This document shows, piece after piece, positions 31,745 through 40,517 of a stretch of DNA of 64,000 nt (the first letter of the stretch is position 1; each line of letters starts with the position of its first letter). This DNA is from Rahnella ecdela (lineage in GTDB: Bacteria; Pseudomonadota; Gammaproteobacteria; Enterobacterales; Enterobacteriaceae). Location of the stretch: contig NZ_JAFMOY010000131.1 in assembly GCF_019049625.1 (NCBI RefSeq), forward strand, positions 186,001-250,000, written 5' to 3'. The position numbers were made by a program, and so were the translations under genes. Below the pieces are notes generated by a model that did no database searches, was not told the origin of the DNA, and saw only the letters and a program-made list of their open reading frames with translations.

Positions 31745-33865
31745 ATGAACTCTTTGTTTGCCAGCACGGCGCGTGGACTGGAAGAACTGTTAAAAAGCGA
31801 ACTGGAAACGCTGGGCGCGCAAGCCTGCAAAGTTGTGCAGGGAGGGGTGCATTTTGAAGGTGACGATCGCCTGTTGTACCGTAGCTTACTGTGGAGCCGT
31901 CTGGCTTCGCGCATCCTGTTGCCACTGAACGAATTCAAAGTTCACAGCGATTTGGATCTCTATCTTGGCGTGATGGCAATTGACTGGCCATCCGTGTTTG
32001 GCGTGGAAAAAACCTTCGCCGTGCATTTCAGCGGCCTGAATGATGAAATCCGTAACAGCCAGTACGGTGCGCTGAAAGTGAAAGACGCCATCGTCGACAG
32101 CTTTACCCGCAAAATGGATGAACGTCCGAATGTGGCGAAGCAGCAGCCCGATATTCGTGTCAACGTCTTCCTGCAACGTGATACCGCCAGCGTCGCGCTG
32201 GATCTCAGCGGCGAAGGTCTGCATCAGCGTGGCTACCGTGACCTGACCGGTCAGGCGCCGCTGAAAGAAAACCTGGCGGCAGCGATTGTGATGCGCTCCG
32301 GCTGGCAGGCTGGCACACCAATGGTCGATCCGATGTGTGGTTCCGGTACTCTGCTGATTGAAGCGGCAATGATCGCCGCCGATCGCGCACCGGGCTTACA
32401 TCGCCAGCACTGGGGCTTTACCGGCTGGAACAAATTTGACGCCGAACTGTGGCGTGAATTGACCGCCGAAGCGCAGGTGCGTACCCGTCGTGCGGTGCAG
32501 GAAACCTCATCCCGTTTCTTCGGTTCTGATATTGACCGTCGTGTCATTGAGATGGCGCGTGCGAACGCCCGTCGCGCCGGTGTAGCGGAGCTGATCAGCT
32601 TTGAAGCCGCAGAAGTCGGTAAACTGGTGAATCCACTGCCGGAAGGCCCGGTGGGTACGGTCATCAGCAACCCGCCATACGGCGAGCGTCTGGAAAGCGA
32701 ACCGGCACTGATAGCCCTGCACAACATGCTTGGCCGCATCATGAAGACTAAGTTCGGTGGCTGGCAGTTGTCGCTTTTCAGTGCATCACCGGAATTACTG
32801 AGCTGTCTGCAACTGCGCGCTGAGCGCCAGTTCAAGGCCAAGAACGGTCCGCTGGAATGTGTGCAGAAAAACTATCAGCTGGCAGAAAACCCGACCGGTG
32901 CTGCCGGCGCGCAACTGGCGGATGATTACGCCAACCGCCTGCGTAAGAATGTCAAAAAACTGGAAAAATGGGCCAAACAGCAGGGCATCGAATGTTATCG
33001 CCTGTATGACGCCGATTTGCCGGATTACAACGTAGCGGTTGACCGCTACGGCAGCAAAGTGGTGGTACAGGAATATGCACCACCAAAAACTGTGGATGCA
33101 CAAAAAGCCCGTCAGCGCTTGTTTGACGTGATAAACGCCACCATGTCTGTGCTGGATATTTCTTCCAGTCAACTGATCCTGAAAACCCGTGAGCGCCAGA
33201 AAGGCACCAGTCAGTACGAGAAACTGGCGCAAAAAGGCGAGTTCCTGCTGGTTGAGGAATTCAACGCTAAACTGTGGGTTAACCTGACGGATTATCTCGA
33301 TACCGGTCTGTTCCTTGACCACCGTATCGCCCGCAAAATGCTCGGTGAAATGAGCAAGGGTAAAGACTTCCTCAACCTGTTTGCTTACACCGGCACCGCC
33401 AGTGTTCATGCAGGTCTGGGCGGCGCGCGCAGCACCACCACGGTAGATATGTCCCGCACTTATCTGGAATGGGCGGAAAAAAATCTGCGTGCTAACGGTC
33501 TGACCGGTCGCCAGCATCGCCTGATCCAGGCGGATTGCCTGTCTTATCTGGGGATGTGTGATGAACAATTCGATGTGATCTTTATCGATCCGCCGACGTT
33601 CTCCAACTCTAAACGTATGGCCGAAAGTTTTGACGTACAGCGTGATCATCTGGCTCTGATGAAAGATCTGAAACGCATTTTACGTCGTAACGGCACCATT
33701 ATGTTCTCCAACAACAAGCGCGGTTTCCAGATGGATCTCGAAGGATTGAGCAAGCTGGGGCTGAGCGCGAAAGAAATCACCAGCCAAACCCTGTCACAGG
33801 ATTTCGCCCGTAATCGTCAGATTCATAACTGCTGGCTGCTGTCCCATGCCGGCGAGGAAAAATAA
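31745..33865 (+). CDS. rlmL: 23S rRNA methyltransferase RlmKL (m2G2445 and m7G2069)
   Basis: RlmKL is a fused enzyme that makes m2G2445 (RlmL half) and m7G2069 (RlmK half) in 23S rRNA. The 706 residues contain an N-terminal THUMP domain (about 45-155), a first methyltransferase with [14 protein letters not shown] (about 196-209) and catalytic NPPYGERL (about 308-315), and a second one with [14 protein letters not shown] and [13 protein letters not shown] near residues 540-625. It is divergent from ycbX; uup follows after only 5 bp. Confidence 0.96.
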   Translation: MNSLFASTARGLEELLKSELETLGAQACKVVQGGVHFEGDDRLLYRSLLWSRLASRILLPLNEFKVHSDLDLYLGVMAIDWPSVFGVEKTFAVHFSGLNDEIRNSQYGALKVKDAIVDSFTRKMDERPNVAKQQPDIRVNVFLQRDTASVALDLSGEGLHQRGYRDLTGQAPLKENLAAAIVMRSGWQAGTPMVDPMCGSGTLLIEAAMIAADRAPGLHRQHWGFTGWNKFDAELWRELTAEAQVRTRRAVQETSSRFFGSDIDRRVIEMARANARRAGVAELISFEAAEVGKLVNPLPEGPVGTVISNPPYGERLESEPALIALHNMLGRIMKTKFGGWQLSLFSASPELLSCLQLRAERQFKAKNGPLECVQKNYQLAENPTGAAGAQLADDYANRLRKNVKKLEKWAKQQGIECYRLYDADLPDYNVAVDRYGSKVVVQEYAPPKTVDAQKARQRLFDVINATMSVLDISSSQLILKTRERQKGTSQYEKLAQKGEFLLVEEFNAKLWVNLTDYLDTGLFLDHRIARKMLGEMSKGKDFLNLFAYTGTASVHAGLGGARSTTTVDMSRTYLEWAEKNLRANGLTGRQHRLIQADCLSYLGMCDEQFDVIFIDPPTFSNSKRMAESFDVQRDHLALMKDLKRILRRNGTIMFSNNKRGFQMDLEGLSKLGLSAKEITSQTLSQDFARNRQIHNCWLLSHAGEEK

Positions 33866-33870
33866 AGTTT

Positions 33871-35775
33871 ATGTCGTTAATTAGTATGTCAGGTGCCTGG
33901 CTGTCATTCAGTGACTCGCCGCTGTTGGATAACACCGAATTACACATCGAGCCGAATGAGCGCGTCTGTCTGGTTGGCCGTAACGGTGCCGGTAAATCGA
34001 CGCTGATGAAAATCCTGAACCGCGAAGTGCCGCTTGATGACGGACGCATCGTGTATGAGCAGGATTTGATTGTGGCGCGTTTGCAACAGGATCCGCCGCG
34101 TAACGTTGAAGGCACGGTGTTTGATTTCGTTTCCGAAGGCGTGTTCGAGCAGGCTGAACATCTGAAGGCGTATCACGCTATTTCGCATCTGGTCGAAACA
34201 GATCCGAGTGAAAAGAATATGAACAAACTGGCGCAGGTGATGGAGATTCTTGATCACCAGGGCCTGTGGCAACTCGACAGCCGCATCAACGAAGTGCTGC
34301 TGAAACTGGGTCTGGATGCTGATACCGAGCTGAAATCTTTGTCCGGTGGCTGGCTGCGTAAAGCCGCTCTGGGCCGTGCTCTGGTCAGCGCGCCGCACAT
34401 TCTGCTGCTCGACGAACCAACGAACCACCTGGATATTGAAAGTATTGCGTGGCTGGAAGAATTCCTGAAAGAATTCCAGGGCAGCATTATCTTCATCTCC
34501 CACGACCGTTCTTTCATCCGCAATATGGCGACCCGTATTGTTGACCTCGATCGCGGCAAACTGGTTTCTTATCCTGGCAACTACGAAGCGTATCTGCTGG
34601 CGAAAGAAGAAGCGCTGCGCGTTGAAGAGCTGCAAAACGCCGAGTTCGACAAAAAGCTGGCGCAGGAAGAAGTGTGGATCCGTCAGGGCATCAAAGCCCG
34701 TCGTACCCGCAACGAAGGCCGCGTACGCGCCCTGAAAGCCCTGCGTAAAGAACGCTCCGATCGCCGTGAAGTGATGGGCACTGCCAAAATGCAGGTGGTT
34801 GAAGCCGCAAGTTCCGGCAAGATTGTCTTTGAAATGGAAGATGTTAATTACAGCATCGCCGGTAAACAACTGGTCAGCAATTTCTCTTCGCAGGTTATGC
34901 GTGGCGATAAAATTGCACTGATTGGTCCGAACGGCTGCGGTAAAACCACGTTACTGAAACTGATGTTAAGTCAGATTAAGGCAGACAGCGGCCGCGTTCA
35001 CTGCGGTACCAAGCTGGAAGTCGCGTACTTTGACCAGCACCGTGCCGAGCTGGATCCTGAACGTACCGTGATGGATAACCTGGCAGAAGGTAAGCAGGAA
35101 GTCATGGTTAACGGCCGTGCGCGTCACGTGCTGGGTTACCTGCAGGACTTCCTGTTCCATCCTAAACGTGCCATGACGCCGGTAAAAGCGCTGTCAGGCG
35201 GCGAACGTAACCGTCTGCTGCTGGCGAAACTGTTCCTGCGTCCAAGCAACCTGCTGATCCTCGATGAACCGACCAACGACCTGGATGTGGAAACTCTCGA
35301 GTTGCTGGAAGAGATGATCGACAGCTATCAGGGTACCGTGATGCTGGTGAGCCACGACCGTGAATTTGTAGATAACTCAGCAACTGAATGCTGGATTTAC
35401 GAAGGCAACGGCGTGATCAACAGCTATGTGGGCGGCTACCATGATGCACAGCATCAGCGCCGTCACCAGAAGCCAATCCGTCAGGCGGTAGCCGCCGAAA
35501 ATAAACCGGCTGCACAACCAAAAGCAGAACCGGCAAAACGCACGGCGAATAAGCTCAGCTATAATCAACAACGCGAGCTGGAACAATTGCCTGCGCAAAT
35601 CAGCACGCTGGAAGAAAAAATTGAAGCACTGCAACAGCAAATGAGTGATGCGAATTTCTTCACACTTCCTCATGAAGAAACTCAGCAGGTTATCACCGCT
35701 TTAGCAGCCGCAGAGCAGGAGTTAGAGCAGGCGTTTGAACGTTGGGAAGCGCTGGAAGCGCAGAAAAACGGCTAA
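33871..35775 (+). CDS. uup: ABC-F ATPase Uup
   Basis: Uup is a soluble ABC-F protein linked to ribosome function and to precise excision of transposons. The 634 residues show two ABC domains: Walker A GRNGAGKST (about 37-45) and GPNGCGKTT (about 352-360), signatures LSGGWLRKAALGRAL and LSGGERNRLLLAKL, Walker B ILLLDEPTNHLD and LLILDEPTNDLD. A basic linker (YPGNYEAYLLAKEE, then KARRTRNEGRVRALKALR) lies between. The C-terminal ~90 residues form a DNA-binding coiled-coil. Likely cotranscribed with rlmL. Confidence 0.95.
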   Translation: MSLISMSGAWLSFSDSPLLDNTELHIEPNERVCLVGRNGAGKSTLMKILNREVPLDDGRIVYEQDLIVARLQQDPPRNVEGTVFDFVSEGVFEQAEHLKAYHAISHLVETDPSEKNMNKLAQVMEILDHQGLWQLDSRINEVLLKLGLDADTELKSLSGGWLRKAALGRALVSAPHILLLDEPTNHLDIESIAWLEEFLKEFQGSIIFISHDRSFIRNMATRIVDLDRGKLVSYPGNYEAYLLAKEEALRVEELQNAEFDKKLAQEEVWIRQGIKARRTRNEGRVRALKALRKERSDRREVMGTAKMQVVEAASSGKIVFEMEDVNYSIAGKQLVSNFSSQVMRGDKIALIGPNGCGKTTLLKLMLSQIKADSGRVHCGTKLEVAYFDQHRAELDPERTVMDNLAEGKQEVMVNGRARHVLGYLQDFLFHPKRAMTPVKALSGGERNRLLLAKLFLRPSNLLILDEPTNDLDVETLELLEEMIDSYQGTVMLVSHDREFVDNSATECWIYEGNGVINSYVGGYHDAQHQRRHQKPIRQAVAAENKPAAQPKAEPAKRTANKLSYNQQRELEQLPAQISTLEEKIEALQQQMSDANFFTLPHEETQQVITALAAAEQELEQAFERWEALEAQKNG

Positions 35776-35786
35776 CACTGCCCCGT

Positions 35787-35825
35787 CATGTGCCGCGGAA
35801 TGAAGGATTGTTCCTGCGGCACATG
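35787..35825. other. Long hairpin between uup and pqiA
   Basis: CATGTGCCGC (35787-35796) pairs perfectly with GCGGCACATG (35816-35825), extended by GGAA/TTCC after a one-base bulge, giving a 14-bp stem. There is no T-run after it, so it is more likely a transcript-processing or stability element, or an attenuator, than a simple terminator. Confidence 0.6.
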
Positions 35826-35858
35826 CTATTGCACGTTCCGCAATTGAGGAGTTGGCTT

Positions 35859-37124
35859 GTGTGTTCTCATGTCCACGACCCGCACATTTTATGTCCCCAA
35901 TGCGATTTGCTGGTAGCAATCCCTGAGATTGCTGTCGGGCAAAAAGCAAAATGCCCGCGCTGCCACACGACACTGACGTCGCGTTGGAAAGAGCCGCGTC
36001 GCCGCCCGATTGCCTATGCTGTCAGCGCGTTATTTATGCTGCTATTGTCGAATCTTTTCCCTTTCGTGAACATGAAAGTTGCCGGTCTTGGCAGCGAAGT
36101 CACGCTGATTCAAATTCCGCAGGTTTTAGTCTCTGACGATTACGCCAGTATGGCGTCGCTGTTTATGATTCTGGTTCAGCTGATGCCTGCAATCTGCATG
36201 CTGTCCATCATCATTCTTTGTCAGGGCACATCGATGCCCAGCCACTGGCAAATCAGTATCGCCCGCACGTATTTTCGCCTGAAAGCCTGGTGTATGGTCG
36301 AGATTTTCCTGGCAGGGGTACTTGTCAGCTTCGTGAAGCTGATGGCTTATGGCGATGTTGGCGTCGGTACCAGTTTCTATCCCTTTGTGCTGTTTTGTAT
36401 TTTACAGCTCAGGGCTTTTCAGTGTACTGACCGGTACTGGATCTGGCAGCAGGTTGCTCCCGCACCGAAACTGGAAAGATCGCTGCGTGTCGGTGAGAGC
36501 GGATTGTCGCAGGGATTACGTTCCTGCCATTGCTGCATGGCTATTTTGCCGGTTGATCAGAAAAAGTGCGGACGCTGTGAGACTTCCGGCTATGCGCGCC
36601 GCAAAAACAGTTTGCAATGGACGATGGCGCTGCTCATTACGTCTATATTCTTGTATATCCCCGCGAATCTGATGCCAATCATGATAACTCAGGTGTTGGG
36701 TTCGCCGATGCCATCCACCATCATGGCGGGCGTTGTCCTATTGTGGAGTGAGGGTTCTTATCCCGTTGCTATGGTGATTCTGATTGCCAGTATCATGGTG
36801 CCGACGCTCAAAATGATTGCGATTGGCTGGCTTTGCTGGGACGCAAACAGTAATAAGGAAATTGACAGGGAAAGATTGCACGTGATTTACGAGGTGGTCG
36901 AATTCGTTGGCCGCTGGTCAATGATTGACGTGTTCGTGATTGCGGTGCTGTCTGCTCTGGTAAGGATGGGACAACTGATGAGTATTTATCCGGACATTGG
37001 CGCGCTGCTTTTTGCCAGTGTTGTCATTCTCACGATGTTCGCTGCAATGACGTTTGACCCAAGGCTCATTTGGGATCGCGCTGTAATGAAGTCTGCAAAG
37101 GAGCCACAAGATGGCGGGAAATAA
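35859..37124 (+). CDS. pqiA: Intermembrane transport protein PqiA
   Basis: PqiA is the inner-membrane part of the PqiABC lipid-transport bridge, induced by paraquat in E. coli. The start is GTG at 35859 with GAGGAG seven bases before it; this gives 421 residues beginning MCSHVHDPHILCPQCD, matching E. coli MCEHHHAAKHILCSQCD. The frame stays open upstream into uup, but only from a TTG. Two zinc-ribbon-like pairs are present (CPQC/CPRC and CHCC/CGRC), each before a set of about four membrane helices, so the protein is an internal duplicate of PqiA domains. It overlaps the next gene. Confidence 0.93.
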   Translation: MCSHVHDPHILCPQCDLLVAIPEIAVGQKAKCPRCHTTLTSRWKEPRRRPIAYAVSALFMLLLSNLFPFVNMKVAGLGSEVTLIQIPQVLVSDDYASMASLFMILVQLMPAICMLSIIILCQGTSMPSHWQISIARTYFRLKAWCMVEIFLAGVLVSFVKLMAYGDVGVGTSFYPFVLFCILQLRAFQCTDRYWIWQQVAPAPKLERSLRVGESGLSQGLRSCHCCMAILPVDQKKCGRCETSGYARRKNSLQWTMALLITSIFLYIPANLMPIMITQVLGSPMPSTIMAGVVLLWSEGSYPVAMVILIASIMVPTLKMIAIGWLCWDANSNKEIDRERLHVIYEVVEFVGRWSMIDVFVIAVLSALVRMGQLMSIYPDIGALLFASVVILTMFAAMTFDPRLIWDRAVMKSAKEPQDGGK

Positions 37125-38763
37125 TATGGCAGAGCAAGATGGAACTGCCAAAGTAGAAAAAATTAAACGCTGGTCGCCAGTGTGGATTGTGCCGATTGTC
37201 ACGGCACTGATCGGTGCATGGATACTGTTCTACCACTACAGCCATCAGGGTCCGGAAGTGACATTAATCACCACCACGGCCGAAGGCATTGAAGGCGGAA
37301 AGACCACCATCAAAAGCCGTAACGTCGATGTTGGTAAGGTCGAATCTGTCACGCTCAGTGAAAACTTGCAGCAGGTTATCATCAAAGCCCGTCTGAACAC
37401 CGGCATGGAAAAAATGCTGCGTGGTGACTCCGTATTCTGGGTCGTGAAACCCCAAATCGGTCGTGAAGGGGTATCCGGTCTGAGCACATTATTATCCGGT
37501 GCGTATATTCAGTTACAGCCGGGTAATAAAGGCGAAGAGAAAGAACAATACACACTGGACGATTCACCACCGCTGGCATCGCCTGATGCGAAAGGGATCC
37601 GCGTGATCCTCGAAAGTGAGCGCTCCGGTCAGCTCAGCCCGGGCGACCCGGTGCTGTTCCGCGGTTTCCAGGTGGGTACAGTTGAAACCAGCCACTTTGA
37701 CCCGAAAGCCCGTAATATCAAATATCAGCTCTTTATCCGTGCGCCTTACGACACATTGGTCACCGATAATGTGCGCTTCTGGAAAGACAGCGGCGTGAAT
37801 TTTGATATGTCAGCGGCCGGTATGCGTGTGGAAATGGGATCACTGACCACCTTATTCAGCGGTGGCGTCAGCTTCGATATTCCTAATGGTTGGACTCAGG
37901 GCGAGGCAGCTAAAAACGGCGACGATTACAGGCTTTTCGACGATCAGAAAAGTATTCAGGAATCGCTGTATACCCGTCATATGGATTACGTGATGTTCTT
38001 CTCGGATTCTGTTCGCGGGCTGCAACCTGGCGCGCCGGTTGAATTCCGCGGTATTCGTCTGGGGACAGTCGCTGAAGTGCCGTATCCGCTGAATGTCCTG
38101 AAACAGCAGATGTCGGATGATTACCGTATACCGGTGTTGATCCGCATTGAGCCGGATCGCTTTGCTCAGTTGCTGGGCAGTAATTTCAATATTGAAGATC
38201 ATATCCGTGACGGTATCGCTCATGGTCTGCGTGCTTCGATGAAATCCGCCAACCTGTTAACGGGCGCGATGTATATCGATCTGGATTTCTATCCAAACGA
38301 GAAACCATGGAAAGGCCCTCTGGAAATTGCAGGGCATAAACTGTTGCCGACGGTAAGCGGCGGGTTTGCGCAGATCCAACAGAAACTGATGACCACGCTG
38401 GATAAGATCAATAATCTGCCGATCGAACCAATGATGCGTGAAGCCACCAGTACGCTGGCGGAAAGTCAGAAAACCATGAAAGCGACGCAGAGAACCATAG
38501 ATTCTCTGAATGCGATTGTCGGCAGTAAGGAAATGAAGAATCTGCCACAGGATATGCAGCAGACACTGATTCAGCTTAACCGCAGCCTGAAAGGCTTCCA
38601 GCCAGGTTCTCCGGCGTACGGACATATGGTGAATGACATGCAAAGTCTTGATAAGACCCTGCGTGAACTGCAACCCGTATTGAAAACGCTGAACCAGAAA
38701 AGTAATGCACTGATTTTCGCCGCCCCAGGGCAAGATGATCCTCAGCCGAAGAAGGCCAAATAA
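37111..38763 (+). CDS. pqiB: Intermembrane transport protein PqiB (MCE)
   Basis: PqiB forms a periplasmic syringe of stacked MCE rings that links inner and outer membranes. One N-terminal membrane helix (VWIVPIVTALIGAWILFY) is followed by three MCE domains, marked by GPEVTLITTTAEGIEGG, GIRVILESERSGQLSPGDPVLFRG and GLQPGAPVEFRGIRLGTV, and a long C-terminal helical region. The ATG at 37111 has an ideal AAGGAG and overlaps pqiA by 14 bp; a second ATG at 37126 matches the E. coli start better. I keep the first because of its ribosome site. Confidence 0.93.
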   Translation: MAGNNMAEQDGTAKVEKIKRWSPVWIVPIVTALIGAWILFYHYSHQGPEVTLITTTAEGIEGGKTTIKSRNVDVGKVESVTLSENLQQVIIKARLNTGMEKMLRGDSVFWVVKPQIGREGVSGLSTLLSGAYIQLQPGNKGEEKEQYTLDDSPPLASPDAKGIRVILESERSGQLSPGDPVLFRGFQVGTVETSHFDPKARNIKYQLFIRAPYDTLVTDNVRFWKDSGVNFDMSAAGMRVEMGSLTTLFSGGVSFDIPNGWTQGEAAKNGDDYRLFDDQKSIQESLYTRHMDYVMFFSDSVRGLQPGAPVEFRGIRLGTVAEVPYPLNVLKQQMSDDYRIPVLIRIEPDRFAQLLGSNFNIEDHIRDGIAHGLRASMKSANLLTGAMYIDLDFYPNEKPWKGPLEIAGHKLLPTVSGGFAQIQQKLMTTLDKINNLPIEPMMREATSTLAESQKTMKATQRTIDSLNAIVGSKEMKNLPQDMQQTLIQLNRSLKGFQPGSPAYGHMVNDMQSLDKTLRELQPVLKTLNQKSNALIFAAPGQDDPQPKKAK

Positions 38764-39332
38764 TGATGAAATGGATACCTGTCGTCTTAGCATTATTCCT
38801 GACTGCCTGTAGCAGCAGTGATCAGAAAACCTACTACCAGTTGCCGGTGCTCAATAGCGCTCCGGCAACGGGCAGTGCGATGTCATCAGGAATGACTTCG
38901 CATCAGCAACTGTGGGTTGAAAGGGTCAGTGTTGCAGATTATCTATCAGGCAACGGCCTGGTTTATCAGACCAACGATGTGCAGTACACGCTGACCCAGA
39001 ATAATCTCTGGGCCAGTCCGCTGGATCAACAACTTCAGCAATCGCTGGTAACTTATCTGCGCCGCGATTTGCCGGGGACTCTGGTTTCCACACAGGCGGT
39101 CAATGCAGACGATCAGGACGTGCTGAACGTCAATGTGACCGGATTCCACGGTCGCTACGATGGCACGGTAGTTATCAGCGGAAGCTGGACACTGAGCCGC
39201 AGCGGACAGATGCTTCAGCGTGATTTCACGCTGAACCTGAAGCAAAACGAAGATGGTTATGATGCGCTGGTGAAAACGCTGGCCACAGGTTGGCAGCAAG
39301 AAGCAGGCCAGATTGCCTCACAAATAAGATGA
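38763..39332 (+). CDS. pqiC: Lipoprotein PqiC (YmbA)
   Basis: PqiC is the outer-membrane lipoprotein partner of PqiB. The 189-residue precursor has a lipoprotein signal with lipobox LTAC (Cys at residue 16) and then SSSDQKTYYQLPVL. The domain contains LWVERVSVADYLSGNGLVYQT and NNLWASPLDQQL, typical of the family. Its ATG shares one base with the pqiB stop (TAATG), with a second ATG one codon later. Confidence 0.93.
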   Translation: MMKWIPVVLALFLTACSSSDQKTYYQLPVLNSAPATGSAMSSGMTSHQQLWVERVSVADYLSGNGLVYQTNDVQYTLTQNNLWASPLDQQLQQSLVTYLRRDLPGTLVSTQAVNADDQDVLNVNVTGFHGRYDGTVVISGSWTLSRSGQMLQRDFTLNLKQNEDGYDALVKTLATGWQQEAGQIASQIR

Positions 39333-39369
39333 CGTTTTTTTAAGCTTAATATTTTTTAAGTAAAACGTT

Positions 39370-39411
39370 AAAAATCCCGGTTTCTGACAGTTCAGACGCC
39401 GGGATTTTTTT
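39370..39411 (+). terminator. Terminator after pqiC
   Basis: AAAATCCCGG (39371-39380) pairs with CCGGGATTTT (39399-39408), followed by TTT. It ends the pqiABC transcript. Confidence 0.85.
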
Positions 39412-39607
39412 ATGGTGATCAGCCAGATGAGATTTTTGTCAGCACGATTATCTTGTGCGCAATCGAATAATATATCTCACAAATATGACATTGGCGTGAA
39501 TTTTGCGCATTGACCTCTCAGCCGATAGCAGCTATTTGTTAGGTGTGGACGCAGAAGCGGGCCACTGTTTTCTTTCCACCTGACCTGAATAATGAGGGAT
39601 ATAAGGC

Positions 39608-39775
39608 ATGAAGAGACAAAAACGCGATCGCCTGGAACGGGCACAATCACGTGGATATCAAGCAGGTATTGGCGGACGCTCAAAAGAGATTTGTCCGTAC
39701 CAATCATTAGATGCCCGATCACACTGGCTCGGGGGTTGGCGACAAGCCATGGAGGACAGGGCCGTTACCGCTTAA
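39608..39775 (+). CDS. rmf: Ribosome modulation factor Rmf
   Basis: Rmf binds 30S subunits in stationary phase and drives dimerisation to inactive 100S ribosomes. The reading frame encodes 55 residues, the exact E. coli length, starting MKRQKRDRLERAQSRGYQAG and containing GGRSKEICPYQ and SHWLGGWRQAMEDR. Most residues are basic. GAGGG lies about 9 bases before the ATG. It is monocistronic with a clean terminator, and lies between pqiC and fabA as in E. coli. Confidence 0.97.
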   Translation: MKRQKRDRLERAQSRGYQAGIGGRSKEICPYQSLDARSHWLGGWRQAMEDRAVTA

Positions 39776-39801
39776 GCGGCTCCCCTGTCAGAATAAGGAA
39801 C

Positions 39802-39827
39802 AACCTCCGCTGCGCGCGGAGGTTTTT
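39802..39827 (+). terminator. Terminator after rmf
   Basis: AACCTCCGC (39802-39810) pairs with GCGGAGGTT (39816-39824) around a 5-nt loop, followed by a T-run. Confidence 0.9.
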
Positions 39828-39867
39828 GTTTGTAGCAACGTTTATCCTGCCGTGCTGAATAACGCCC

Positions 39868-39901
39868 ATAAAAAACGGCGAGCCATCAGACTCACCGTTT
39901 T
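39868..39901 (-). terminator. Terminator after fabA
   Basis: On the minus strand AAAACGGTGAG pairs with CTCGCCGTTTT (one G-T pair), followed by TTTTTTAT. It lies 23 bp past the fabA stop. Confidence 0.85.
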
Positions 39902-39924
39902 ATCAGACTCAGCAAAGCGCTTTA

Positions 39925-40443
39925 TTAGAAAGCAGCAGCGTCTTTAAACAAACCGACTTTCAGATCTGTTGCGGTGTAAATTACCACACCATCAACCAGC
40001 ACTTCACCATCAGCCACGCCCATGATCAGTTTACGGTTGATAACACGCTTGAAGTTCAGGCGGTACGTCACCAGTTTTGCAGTTGGCAGCACCTGACCGG
40101 TGAATTTAACTTCACCCACACCCAGTGCGCGGCCTTTGCCTTCGCCACCGAGCCAGCCCAGATAGAAGCCAACCAGCTGCCACATTGCGTCCAGGCCCAG
40201 ACAGCCAGGCATAACCGGATCACCGATAAAGTGACAGCCAAAGAACCACAGGTCAGGATTGATATCTAATTCAGCTTCAACATAACCTTTGCCATGGGTG
40301 CCGCCATCTTCTTGCATCTTAACGATGCGATCCATCATCAGCATATTGCCTGATGGTAATGGAGGGCCGCCAGCGCCAAACAGTTCACTGCGGCCTGAAG
40401 CTACGAGGTCTTCTTTCGTATAGGAATCGCGTTTATCTACCAT
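39925..40443 (-). CDS. fabA: 3-hydroxydecanoyl-ACP dehydratase/isomerase FabA
   Basis: FabA dehydrates 3-hydroxydecanoyl-ACP and isomerises the trans-2 to the cis-3 decenoyl product, the branch point to unsaturated fatty acids. The 172-residue length is exact. Catalytic His71 is in [14 protein letters not shown] and Asp85 in CLGLDAMWQ. Upstream lie a FabR-type palindrome and a FadR-like site, the same pair of regulators known from E. coli fabA. Confidence 0.98.
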   Translation of the reverse strand: MVDKRDSYTKEDLVASGRSELFGAGGPPLPSGNMLMMDRIVKMQEDGGTHGKGYVEAELDINPDLWFFGCHFIGDPVMPGCLGLDAMWQLVGFYLGWLGGEGKGRALGVGEVKFTGQVLPTAKLVTYRLNFKRVINRKLIMGVADGEVLVDGVVIYTATDLKVGLFKDAAAF

Positions 40444-40481
40444 GTTCTATGTAAGCCTTATTTTAATGAAGGGCGAAGCTT

Positions 40482-40499
40482 AGCTTACAGCTGTAAGCT
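40482..40499 (-). promoter_or_regulatory. FabR-type operator upstream of fabA
   Basis: AGCTTACAGCTGTAAGCT is a perfect 18-bp palindrome, 39-56 bp before the fabA start. It fits the FabR consensus AGNGTACANNTGTACNCT in its outer AG/CT and ACA/TGT cores. FabR represses fabA and fabB in E. coli. Confidence 0.7.
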
Positions 40500-40500
40500 G

Positions 40501-40517
40501 AACAACTCCGATCAGCT
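40501..40517 (-). promoter_or_regulatory. FadR-like activator site upstream of fabA
   Basis: On the minus strand AGCTGATCGGAGTTGTT matches the FadR consensus ANCTGGTCCGACNTGTT at about 12 of 15 defined positions. It directly adjoins the FabR palindrome on its upstream side, as in E. coli, and overlaps the last codons and stop of lonH. Confidence 0.55.

Noticed and set aside
32795-33649. 284-codon antisense open frame within rlmL
   Set aside because: Shadow of a clear, conserved gene on the other strand; no start context or homology.
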